A stretch of DNA of 64,000 bases from positions 50,001-114,000 of the forward strand of contig JAGYJQ010000008.1 in assembly GCA_018401935.1 (NCBI GenBank), read 5' to 3'. Of the stretch, positions 56,259 to 64,000 are shown in pieces. The notes beneath the pieces were generated by a model that did not search any database, was not told where the DNA came from, and saw only the letters and a program-made list of their open reading frames with translations. Each line of letters opens with the position of its first letter. The first letter of the stretch is position 1. Made by a program: the position numbers and the translations under genes. The DNA comes from Balneolaceae bacterium. GTDB taxonomy: Bacteria; Bacteroidota; Rhodothermia; Balneolales; Balneolaceae.

Positions 56259-56995
56259 TGGCTGTCATCTTGGTCTAGTTGTTCCAAGAATTCGGCATAC
56301 TTCTTTTCTAAATAATAGGGTGAGTTATAGCCAACATTTTCGGCAATGGTGCGAATGCTTATATTGTGCTGTTGCACCAACTCATGAATGAGTCTCAGTC
56401 TTGTATCATCCAGTACCTCAAAGGCTGTTTTCCCGAATACTTGATAGCATTTTCGCAACAACTGCCGCCGTGAAAATCCCAAAGAATCGGCTAGAAGATT
56501 AACGTTGAGTTGAGAATTGAATAGATTCTCCTGAATGAGCGCGAACAAACTCTTGGTGAATTGCATCTCATTCTTGCTAATATCATCGTTAGAACTTATC
56601 GCTTTTGAAAGGCTAAATTGTAGCTTGATATTCGTGTACTTGAGATGGGTTCGAATAATTGAATTCAGCAGATCATTCGGTAAATTTTTGGGTAGTATTT
56701 GCAGCACTCCGCACTCATACAAGACGTGATACTCTAATAAATTAGTTACATTAAATAAAATAATTGGACTATCTATTATGCTTTGAGCTTGTAATGATTT
56801 GATGATATATTTGCACTGCTCTACCTTCTGTTCTACTTCCAGTAGTATAAGATGAATTTCATTGCTTTTGTAAAGGGTGTATAGCTCTTTCACCTCGCTA
56901 CATTTAAGTACATAAATCACTTCATTTTTACCCATCAGTGATGTAGGTAGATTGTAACGTTCATGATCTCGAGCGCAAAGAATTATATTAAACAT
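56255..56995 (-). CDS. AraC-type regulator with degenerate receiver-like N-terminus
   Basis: 246 residues. The C-terminal ~100 are an AraC-type double HTH: LNVNLLADSLGFSRRQLLRK and SIRTIAENVGYNSPYYLEKK. The first ~125 residues have the alternating strand/helix layout of a response-regulator receiver (HLILLEVEQKVEQCKYIIKS, SPIILFNVTN, GVLQILPKNL), but the phosphoacceptor Asp position reads LLLEVE-like, with Glu, and the Lys is displaced. It therefore looks like a pseudo-receiver not controlled by phosphorylation (inference). No histidine kinase is nearby. The target genes are unknown. Confidence 0.82.
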   Translation of the reverse strand: MFNIILCARDHERYNLPTSLMGKNEVIYVLKCSEVKELYTLYKSNEIHLILLEVEQKVEQCKYIIKSLQAQSIIDSPIILFNVTNLLEYHVLYECGVLQILPKNLPNDLLNSIIRTHLKYTNIKLQFSLSKAISSNDDISKNEMQFTKSLFALIQENLFNSQLNVNLLADSLGFSRRQLLRKCYQVFGKTAFEVLDDTRLRLIHELVQQHNISIRTIAENVGYNSPYYLEKKYAEFLEQLDQDDSH

Positions 56996-57495
56996 AGTTT
57001 GAAGAATATGAACAACTTATTTTATCCATTGTTTAGCCTTCCTCCAATGGGGTTTCTGAGAAGGTTAAAAAATGATTTAGCATACATCATTTTTTGCTAA
57101 GTGAGTGGGTGTAGAGTTATAGAGTGTTACTACATTTGCTGGTATAAAATACACTGACCGGTGGCCATAATGTTAAACTGCGTACTATGTGTAACGTTAT
57201 CTTTTATTGTGTTTATGAGGATTGTTCGCGACGATGTTGTTAGTATTCGTCACCCTTTTAATGCAAATAAGATTATAAGAATGTGATAAAGTTAAATTTA
57301 AATAATGAGTCATCTTCGGTTATCGACTAAAGTTCCAAAAAACTAAAGCCGTAATTTACTTACCCCATTATTTTCTTTAGATACTGTATAAATCAATTAC
57401 TTACATAAAAAAATTTAGGGATGGACTGCAAGTAATGGTACAAGATGAATTAAAATATTGAGACGTGCCTACCTTATGAATGTGCGTGTATTTTT
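56996..57495. other. 500-base gap between the AraC-type gene and recG
   Basis: AT-rich, no coding frame that I believe. It holds the upstream region of the AraC-type gene and the 3' side of recG. The one clear structure is the inverted repeat at 57067-57095. No tRNA or riboswitch fold was recognised. Confidence 0.65.
57067..57095. repeat. Perfect 10-bp inverted repeat
   Basis: AAAAAATGAT (57067-57076) and ATCATTTTTT (57086-57095), 9-base loop; an outer TTAGCA (57077) and TGCTAA (57095-57100) pair interleaves with it. It lies 72 bases upstream of the AraC-type start and could be an autoregulatory site or a bidirectional terminator-like stem. Confidence 0.55.
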
Positions 57496-59577
57496 TTATG
57501 CTAACCCGTAGGATTGTTGTTTCTCTCGGTGATAGGATTCAAAAAAGTGCTTTAATTCTAGATGTTCTTTTTTTGAAAGCAAAAAATCCTTCTCCATTAG
57601 CTCTCGCGCCTGCTTTTTCGCCACTTCCAATAGGTCTTGATCTTGAATAATATCAGCAAATCTAAAGTCAGGTAATCCACTTTGCTTGGTACCTAAAAAG
57701 TCACCGGGTCCCCGAAGTTTTAGATCCACTTCGGCAATTTCAAACCCATCGGTAGTTCGTTCCATAGTTTTAAGTCGAACGGCACCTGATTCACTTACCG
57801 CATGATCAGGCATTAATATGCAATAGCTCTGACGGCTGCCGCGACCAATCCGACCTCGAAGCTGATGTAACTGAGAAAGTCCAAAACGCTCGGCATGTTC
57901 TATGATCATGACGGAAGCATTCGGTACATTTACTCCAACTTCAATGACGGTTGTTGAAACCAAAATATCAATCTCACCTTTGGCAAATGACTGCATTGTG
58001 GCATCCTTCTCCTCGCTTGGAATTCGTCCATGCAATAGGGCTACCCGAGCAGAAGGGAAATGCTCACAGATTTTTTCATAACCGGCGGTGGCGTCCTTTA
58101 AATCGAGGGCTTCAGATTCTTCAATTAATGGAAAGATAATATATACCTGTCCGCCGTCCTTAATTTCCTGTTCTACAAACCGGTAGACATCTGTTCGTTT
58201 TTTTTCCGAGCGAATGGCCGTTCGAATAGTTTTTCGCCCTTCTGGTAGCCCTTTTATTAGAGATATGTCCAGGTCGGCATACAAGGACATAGCTAGGGAG
58301 CGAGGAATAGGTGTTGCACTCATGACCAACATGTGTGGATTATTGGCTTTTTGCAATAACGCGGCTCGTTGTTGAACGCCAAATCGATGCTGCTCATCGA
58401 TCACTACCATCCCAAGGTTATGGAAGCGTACCTCTTTCTGTATAACCGCGTGAGTCCCAATTACAATGTCACATCCTCCGCCTTCAATGTCGGTGAGTAC
58501 ATCGCGACGCAATCCGACTTTTTGTCCCCCTACTAAAAGACGTATAGATATATCAAGCTTGGAAAAAGCGTCCTTCAAGGTAGTATAATGCTGTTCTGCT
58601 AGAATTTCGGTTGGCGCAACTAAGGCTCCTTGGAATCCATTATCCACCGCCATTAGCAGCGCGCCCATGGCGACTACGGTTTTGCCGGCGCCTACATCAC
58701 CCTGAAGGAGTCGATTCATTTGACGACCCGATCGTACATCATCCTGTATGTCTCTCAGTGCTGTTTTTTGTCCGGAAGTAAGCTCAAAAGGGAGTATGTG
58801 TTCGAAGTAATGCCGTGTGTTGGGGGTGTTCTTGGTTAAGCAAGGTCCAGCTTTGGCTGCTAATCGTTCGCTGTGAATGCGTTCCATACTGAGTTGAAAC
58901 AAGAAAAATTCTTCAAATTTAAACCGCCTGAGTGCTTGCTCATGTGAGTCATGAGAACTTGGAAGATGTATAGCTCTGATTGCTTCTGTTCGATTAGGGA
59001 AACCATATTGGATGCGAATGTATTCCGGTAAAAATTCTGGAATTAAGCGGCTAAGCGAAGGGTGATTCAGTAATTGAGCCATCCATTGTTGAATGTTGCT
59101 ATTGTACACCCGCGCTTTATGGAAGTGCTGCCCGCTGGGATAAATGGCTACTATCGTTGAAAAGTCAGCCAAATCACTTTCCTTACTTAGGTCATCAGTC
59201 TCGGGATGTGCCATTGATAGATGGCGTCCAAATTGTTTGACTGTGCCAAACAAAGCAATTTTTTGGCCCACGGTAAACCGCTTTTTCATGTAATAAGCCC
59301 CTTTAAACCAAACTGCTTTTATCCCGCCAGTTTCATCTTTAACGACTATTTCAAGCCGCTTTTTGGCCTTAAACCCCTGCTCGCCAATATGAGTTATGGT
59401 CCCTGCAACGGTTACCTCTTCTCCCAATCCCCGAAGTTGCCCAATTTTTTGCACATTGCTTCTATCCAGATATCTTCTTGGGAAAAAGAAAAGCAAATCT
59501 TGAGCATGATGAATCCCCTCTTTGGCAAGGGCATCTAGTTTAATTGAACTAAGTCCGGTGAGTTTAGATAAATTCAA
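57496..59577 (-). CDS. recG: ATP-dependent DNA helicase RecG
   Basis: Reverses stalled forks and processes Holliday junctions. 693 residues, standard. N-terminal wedge/OB region (FFPRRYLDRSNVQKIGQLRG, GEEVTVAGTITHIGEQGF). SF2 motifs: LLQGDVGAGKTVVAMGALLM (I), VVIDEQHRFGVQQR (II), MSATPIPRSLAMSLYADLD (III), QLRGRIGRGSRQSYCIL (VI). The C-terminal TRG region is LRGPGDFLGTKQSGLPDFRF. ATG at 59577 is consistent with the family. It is divergent from the str operon. Confidence 0.97.
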   Translation of the reverse strand: MNLSKLTGLSSIKLDALAKEGIHHAQDLLFFFPRRYLDRSNVQKIGQLRGLGEEVTVAGTITHIGEQGFKAKKRLEIVVKDETGGIKAVWFKGAYYMKKRFTVGQKIALFGTVKQFGRHLSMAHPETDDLSKESDLADFSTIVAIYPSGQHFHKARVYNSNIQQWMAQLLNHPSLSRLIPEFLPEYIRIQYGFPNRTEAIRAIHLPSSHDSHEQALRRFKFEEFFLFQLSMERIHSERLAAKAGPCLTKNTPNTRHYFEHILPFELTSGQKTALRDIQDDVRSGRQMNRLLQGDVGAGKTVVAMGALLMAVDNGFQGALVAPTEILAEQHYTTLKDAFSKLDISIRLLVGGQKVGLRRDVLTDIEGGGCDIVIGTHAVIQKEVRFHNLGMVVIDEQHRFGVQQRAALLQKANNPHMLVMSATPIPRSLAMSLYADLDISLIKGLPEGRKTIRTAIRSEKKRTDVYRFVEQEIKDGGQVYIIFPLIEESEALDLKDATAGYEKICEHFPSARVALLHGRIPSEEKDATMQSFAKGEIDILVSTTVIEVGVNVPNASVMIIEHAERFGLSQLHQLRGRIGRGSRQSYCILMPDHAVSESGAVRLKTMERTTDGFEIAEVDLKLRGPGDFLGTKQSGLPDFRFADIIQDQDLLEVAKKQARELMEKDFLLSKKEHLELKHFFESYHREKQQSYGLA

Positions 59578-59696
59578 GTGATACAGTGTTATATATCGGT
59601 ATTACAATTTTTTAACGGCTTGATGGGGTTCATTCGTAAAATATAGCGGTAATTGAACCGTTATTTCCATCTTATCATCTTTTTGTTTGTTTTGTC

Positions 59697-59729
59697 TTTG
59701 GACTTGTAAGATAAGTTGTTGTATATTTG
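59697..59729 (+). promoter_or_regulatory. Bacteroidota-type promoter of the str operon
   Basis: TTTG at 59697-59700 and TATATTTG at 59722-59729, spaced 21 bases, fit the -33 TTTG / -7 TAnnTTTG pattern of the Bacteroidota primary sigma factor. Transcription would start about 59735, leaving a leader of about 50 bases to rpsL. Confidence 0.7.
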
Positions 59730-59787
59730 CAAGCTCTCGAATTGATGGGAAATCTCATCACTGGCCTTAACCAAAATTATTTGAACA

Positions 59788-60168
59788 GTGCCAACGATAC
59801 AACAACTTATTAGAAAAGGTAGAAAAACCAACAAACGCAAGTCCACAGCTCCTGCTATGCAAAGCTGTCCGCAAAAGCGTGGGGTATGTACTCGTGTATA
59901 CACGACTACTCCCAAAAAACCGAACTCTGCACTGCGTAAAGTAGCAAGGATTCGCCTAACCAATGGTATAGAAGTTACGGCTTACATACCAGGCGAAGGG
60001 CATAACTTGCAAGAGCACAGTATTGTGTTAATTCGCGGGGGTCGTGTGAAAGATCTCCCGGGTGTGCGCTATCATATCATTCGCGGAACGTTAGATACCG
60101 CTGGAGTGGAAGGCCGTACACAAAGTCGAAGTCTGTACGGTACCAAAAGGCCAAAAGCGAAATCCTAA
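59788..60168 (+). CDS. rpsL: 30S ribosomal protein S12
   Basis: First gene of the str operon, 126 residues, part of the decoding centre. Signatures: [38 protein letters not shown] (position equivalent to Lys43 is Lys, streptomycin-sensitive type) and [23 protein letters not shown] start at 59788; no Shine-Dalgarno sequence is visible. rpsG follows after 17 bases. Confidence 0.98.
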   Translation: MPTIQQLIRKGRKTNKRKSTAPAMQSCPQKRGVCTRVYTTTPKKPNSALRKVARIRLTNGIEVTAYIPGEGHNLQEHSIVLIRGGRVKDLPGVRYHIIRGTLDTAGVEGRTQSRSLYGTKRPKAKS

Positions 60169-60185
60169 GTTTAGTTTAAACTATT

Positions 60186-60653
60186 ATGCGTAGAAGAAAA
60201 GCAGAAAAACGGGATGTACAACCCGATCCGATATTTGACGATAAGCTAATTACTCGTTTTGTAAACAATTTGATGCGAGATGGTAAAAAAAGTGTTGCTA
60301 GGAAAATTGTCTATCAGGCTTTTGAAATAATCGAAGAACGTACAGGTGAAACAGGAGTGGAAGTGTTCCGTTCCGCTTTACAGAATTCAACTCCTGTAGT
60401 AGAAGTCAAGTCACGTCGAGTGGGTGGAGCAACCTACCAAGTACCTGTAGAAGTGCGGCAAGAGCGCGGTACTGCATTAGGCATGCGATGGTTAATAAAA
60501 GCAGCTCGCTCCAGAAATGATAAGTCTATGTCCTTACGTCTTTCACGTGAGCTTATTGACGCCTCCAAAAATGAAGGCGGTGCAGTACGGAAGAAAGATG
60601 AAACTCATCGTATGGCAGAGGCTAACAAAGCATTTGCACACTTTAGATTTTAA
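60186..60653 (+). CDS. rpsG: 30S ribosomal protein S7
   Basis: Primary binder of the 3' domain of 16S rRNA, 155 residues. It begins [20 protein letters not shown], with [37 protein letters not shown] and ends [17 protein letters not shown], a full-length S7. fusA starts 29 bases later in the same operon. Confidence 0.98.
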   Translation: MRRRKAEKRDVQPDPIFDDKLITRFVNNLMRDGKKSVARKIVYQAFEIIEERTGETGVEVFRSALQNSTPVVEVKSRRVGGATYQVPVEVRQERGTALGMRWLIKAARSRNDKSMSLRLSRELIDASKNEGGAVRKKDETHRMAEANKAFAHFRF

Positions 60654-60682
60654 TATCGACTAAAAAAATTATTCATCACATC

Positions 60683-62821
60683 ATGTCTGAAACTACCACA
60701 ATGGATCCCAAAATCTTCGACCAGATGCGCCGAACCCGAAATATCGGGATTATGGCACATATCGATGCTGGTAAAACCACGGTTACAGAACGAATTCTGT
60801 TCTATACAGGAAGAAGTCACCGAATTGGAGAAGTACACGATGGTGCGGCTACTATGGATTGGATGGAGCAAGAGCAGGAGCGTGGTATTACCATTACTTC
60901 CGCAGCGACCCACTGTATTTGGAAAGATCACCGCATCAATATCATTGATACCCCTGGTCACGTGGATTTTACCGTAGAAGTGGAGCGTTCACTACGTGTC
61001 TTGGATGGTGCGGTATTTGTGCTTTGCTCGGTTGGGGCGGTTCAGCCTCAGTCAGAAACAGTTTGGCGTCAAGCGACCAAGTACAAAGTTCCTTGTATGG
61101 CCTTTGTAAATAAAATGGACCGTACTGGAGCAGACTTCTACAATGTAGTAGGGCAGTTGAATGATAAATTAAATGCTAATCCTATCCCTATTCAAATTCC
61201 CATTGGACGAGAAGAACATTTCAAGGGAGTAGTTGATTTAATCAACATGCAAGGAATCGTATGGGACGACGAATCTTTAGGGGCTAAGTATGATGTCGTC
61301 GATATCCCCGAGGATATGGTAGATACGGTGAATGATTATCGTATGCAGATGTTAGAGGCCATAGCAGACCATAATGAGTCCTTGATGGAAAAGTATCTCA
61401 TGGAAGAAGAGATTTCTCCTGAAGAAATCATTAGCGCTATCCGTAAAGCGACTATTGCAAAAGACATCACGCCGGTGATGTGTGGTACAGCACTTAAAAA
61501 TAAAGGTGTGCAGGCTATGTTGGATCGCGTGATTGATTTCATGCCCAGCCCATTAGATGTAGATGCGGTGAACGGTATTGATCCAAATACGGACGAAGAA
61601 GTAAAAAGAATAGCAGATCCAAATGCACCGTTTAGCGCGCTTGCATTCAAAATTATGACGGATCCATATGTGGGTAAGTTAACTTTTGCTCGAGTGTATT
61701 CTGGTCGTCTAGACAAAGGATCATACATCCTGAATTCAACTACGGGTAAAAAAGAACGTGTAGGCCGATTGCTAGAAATGCACGCTAACGAAAAGAAAGA
61801 TGTAGACTTTGCACAGGCCGGTGATATTGTGGCGGTTGTAGGAGTAAAAGAAGTGTACACAGGTGATACCTTCTGTGATTTAGATAAGCCTGTTATATTG
61901 GAGCAAATAATTTTTCCTGAACCAGTAATCAAGTTGGCTGTTGAACCAAAAACGAAAGCAGATAGTGATAAACTATCAACTGGACTACAGAAGCTAGCCG
62001 AAGAGGATCCCACATTCAAGGTCAGTACCGACGACGAAACAGGTCAAACCACTATTGCGGGTATGGGTGAGCTTCACTTGGAAATTATTGTAGACCGCCT
62101 GAAGCGTGAATTTAAGGTTGAAGCTAATGTAGGTGCTCCTCAGGTATCTTACCGTGAAACCATCTCTCGAAATGTTACGCATCGCGAAGTATACAAAAAA
62201 CAAACAGGTGGTCGAGGTAAGTTTGCAGACATACAATTCGAGATTGCACCCATTGAATACTTCGATAATTATGAAGGCCGTGAAGACCGCATCAGTCGGG
62301 ACGAAGGGTTTATGTTCATCAATGAAGTTGTAGGCGGTAACATACCACGTGAATTCATCCCATCGATTGAAAAAGGATTCAAAATGGCCTTAGAGAGTGG
62401 TATTCAAGCTAATTACTCGGTACAAAATGTGGGCGTTCGATTATTTGACGGTTCGTATCATGATGTTGATTCCGATCAGTTAAGTTTCGAACTAGCTGCG
62501 AAAAGTGGATTCCGTGAATCTGCGAAAAAAGCCAAACCTGCCCTCTTAGAGCCGGTTATGAAAGTGGAAGTAACCACCCCCGAAGATTACATGGGTGATG
62601 TTATTGGTGATTTGAATTCTAGACGTGGAATTATACAGAGTATGAATTCAGATCCTAATGGTTCTGTGGTTAATGCCAATGTGCCTTTGTCTGAAATGTT
62701 TGGGTATTCAACCGACTTGCGTTCATTGACGCAGGGCCGTGCCGTATACTCAATGGAATTTGAAGAGTACACACAGGTGCCAGATAAATTGGCTCAGGAA
62801 ATTATCGAGAGTCAATCATAA
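60683..62821 (+). CDS. fusA: Elongation factor G
   Basis: GTPase that drives tRNA-mRNA translocation, 712 residues. G1 [36 protein letters not shown] (switch), G3 [21 protein letters not shown]4 [13 protein letters not shown]. Later domains include [38 protein letters not shown] and [20 protein letters not shown]. The switch sequence and conserved HVDF are canonical. tuf follows after 37 bases, as in the standard str operon. Confidence 0.98.
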   Translation: MSETTTMDPKIFDQMRRTRNIGIMAHIDAGKTTVTERILFYTGRSHRIGEVHDGAATMDWMEQEQERGITITSAATHCIWKDHRINIIDTPGHVDFTVEVERSLRVLDGAVFVLCSVGAVQPQSETVWRQATKYKVPCMAFVNKMDRTGADFYNVVGQLNDKLNANPIPIQIPIGREEHFKGVVDLINMQGIVWDDESLGAKYDVVDIPEDMVDTVNDYRMQMLEAIADHNESLMEKYLMEEEISPEEIISAIRKATIAKDITPVMCGTALKNKGVQAMLDRVIDFMPSPLDVDAVNGIDPNTDEEVKRIADPNAPFSALAFKIMTDPYVGKLTFARVYSGRLDKGSYILNSTTGKKERVGRLLEMHANEKKDVDFAQAGDIVAVVGVKEVYTGDTFCDLDKPVILEQIIFPEPVIKLAVEPKTKADSDKLSTGLQKLAEEDPTFKVSTDDETGQTTIAGMGELHLEIIVDRLKREFKVEANVGAPQVSYRETISRNVTHREVYKKQTGGRGKFADIQFEIAPIEYFDNYEGREDRISRDEGFMFINEVVGGNIPREFIPSIEKGFKMALESGIQANYSVQNVGVRLFDGSYHDVDSDQLSFELAAKSGFRESAKKAKPALLEPVMKVEVTTPEDYMGDVIGDLNSRRGIIQSMNSDPNGSVVNANVPLSEMFGYSTDLRSLTQGRAVYSMEFEEYTQVPDKLAQEIIESQS

Positions 62822-62858
62822 CAGAATATTTTAATACTTACTAAAAAGAACGAATAAA

Positions 62859-64000
62859 ATGGCAAAAGAGACCTTTCAGCGAACCAAACCCCACGTAAAC
62901 GTGGGAACGATCGGACACGTAGATCACGGAAAGACTACGTTAACGGCGGCAATTACCACGGTAATGGCGAAGACCTACGGTGGCGTTGCTCAAGCTTTTG
63001 ATCAGATCGATAATGCACCCGAAGAGCGTGAGCGTGGTATTACCATTGCGACGGCTCACGTGGAATACGAATCGGCCGAGCGTCACTACGCACACGTAGA
63101 TTGTCCAGGTCACGCCGATTATGTAAAGAATATGGTAACCGGAGCAGCCCAGATGGATGGTGCTATTCTAGTGGTTGCCGCTACCGATGGTCCTATGCCT
63201 CAGACTCGTGAGCATATTCTACTAGCCCGTCAGGTTGGCGTGCCTCAAGTAGTGGTATTCATGAACAAGGTTGACTTAGTAGACGATGAAGAATTACTAG
63301 AGCTTGTAGAGCTTGAAGTGCGCGAGTTGTTATCCAGCTATGAGTTTGATGGAGATAACATTCCTGTGATTCAAGGTTCGGCCCTAGGAGCGTTGAATGG
63401 CGAAGCTCAGTGGGAAGAGAAAGTGATTGAGCTTATGCAAGCGGTTGACCAGACCATACCTACGCCTGAGCGTGATGTAGACAAGCCGTTTTTGATGCCA
63501 GTAGAGGATGTGTTCTCTATTACAGGTCGTGGTACGGTAGCTACGGGTCGAATTGAGCGTGGTATTCTTAAGCTCAACGACGAGATTGAGATTGTAGGGA
63601 TTGTAGAAGATCCGATGAAGAGCGTGGTAACCGGTATAGAGATGTTCCGTCGTTTGTTAGACCAAGGTCAGGCGGGAGACAATGCAGGGATACTACTTCG
63701 TGGTATAGACAAAGAGCAGATTCAGCGTGGAATGGTTCTTTGTAAGCCAGGCTCGATTAACCCACACAAGAAGTTTGAGTGTGAGGTATACGTATTAAGT
63801 AAAGATGAGGGTGGCCGTCATACGCCATTCTTCAAGGGATACCGTCCACAGTTCTATTTCCGTACAACGGATGTAACGGGAGCCTGTGAGCTTCCCTCAG
63901 GAGTGGAGATGGTAATGCCAGGCGACAACGTGAAGTTGAGCGTAGAGCTAATTCAACCAGTGGCCATGGAAGATGGATTGCGGTTCGCGATTCGCGAAGG
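62859..64000 (+). CDS. tuf: Elongation factor Tu, 3' end outside window
   Basis: Delivers aminoacyl-tRNA to the ribosome. ATG at 62859; 380 codons are visible, and the frame runs off the window end after RFAIREG, short of the usual ~395 residues. G1 [35 protein letters not shown] (switch I), G3 [21 protein letters not shown]4 FMNKVD. Domain II and III motifs [13 protein letters not shown] and [14 protein letters not shown] are intact. It is the fourth gene of the str operon. Confidence 0.97.
   Translation, partial: MAKETFQRTKPHVNVGTIGHVDHGKTTLTAAITTVMAKTYGGVAQAFDQIDNAPEERERGITIATAHVEYESAERHYAHVDCPGHADYVKNMVTGAAQMDGAILVVAATDGPMPQTREHILLARQVGVPQVVVFMNKVDLVDDEELLELVELEVRELLSSYEFDGDNIPVIQGSALGALNGEAQWEEKVIELMQAVDQTIPTPERDVDKPFLMPVEDVFSITGRGTVATGRIERGILKLNDEIEIVGIVEDPMKSVVTGIEMFRRLLDQGQAGDNAGILLRGIDKEQIQRGMVLCKPGSINPHKKFECEVYVLSKDEGGRHTPFFKGYRPQFYFRTTDVTGACELPSGVEMVMPGDNVKLSVELIQPVAMEDGLRFAIRE

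Noticed and set aside
61336..62019. A 227-codon open frame on the minus strand inside fusA.
   Set aside because: It lies antisense to a highly conserved gene; its length reflects codon bias of fusA and it has no signal or family match.

Overview
This 64 kb window is a chromosomal segment of ordinary gene density from a member of the Bacteroidota/Rhodothermota/Balneolota side of the FCB group. The placement is inferred from several signs. The str-operon promoter fits the Bacteroidota pattern TTTG / TAnnTTTG. Most starts lack a clear Shine-Dalgarno sequence. Two secreted proteins end in type IX secretion (T9SS)-style or gliding-motility-style C-terminal domains. Family-level genes such as DUF4199 and BatA-like proteins, and the EF-Tu/EF-G sequences, also fit. 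A Balneola- or Rhodothermia-like organism of moderate GC is my best guess, but no rRNA is present to fix it. No prophage, transposase, CRISPR array, tRNA or rRNA was found.

Layout. 1-6.9 kb: the C-terminus of a propeller protein with a sorting-type tail, then envelope-glycan genes (GT2; a GT2 fused to a degenerate polyprenyl glycosylphosphotransferase; a catalytically complete glycosylphosphotransferase; a polyprenyl-phosphate mannosyltransferase-like GT2), interrupted by tgt on the other strand. 7-12 kb: lipid and membrane genes (accA, thioesterase, DUF2085, DUF4199, CPBP protease, DUF2007, cdsA, MauE/DoxX-like). 12.2-19.3 kb: a 17-bp tandem repeat, a TIGR01777 epimerase, a huge lamin-tail-domain secreted protein, and an asd gene broken by 13 single-base indels. 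19.3-28.8 kb: glycyl-tRNA synthetase, Cu/Zn SOD lipoprotein, acyltransferase, BASS transporter, and the chaperone/tRNA group hsp20-dnaK-tsaD, then aroA. 28.9-36.7 kb: a long minus-strand run (giant TPR protein, CBS protein, hflX, membrane protein, BatA-like VWA protein).

36.8-50.9 kb: a lipoprotein with a propeller-like C-terminal half, a TonB-dependent receptor, murI, S9 peptidase, PIN-PhoH ATPase, TrmH-type methyltransferase, ALDH7-type dehydrogenase, M29 aminopeptidase and an ABC ATPase. 51-59.6 kb: an acidic repeat protein, an acyl-CoA carboxylase beta subunit, typA, an AraC-type regulator and recG. 59.7-64 kb: the str operon rpsL-rpsG-fusA-tuf, with tuf cut by the window end.

Most genes are housekeeping. 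The most notable items are: the indel-riddled but otherwise well-conserved asd; the GT2-glycosylphosphotransferase fusion that has lost its catalytic Asp-Glu; several short tandem repeats, one of which multiplies a stop codon; the propeller/sorting-domain protein next to glycan genes; and a few large secreted proteins of unknown role. I did not find a convincing new multi-gene system.
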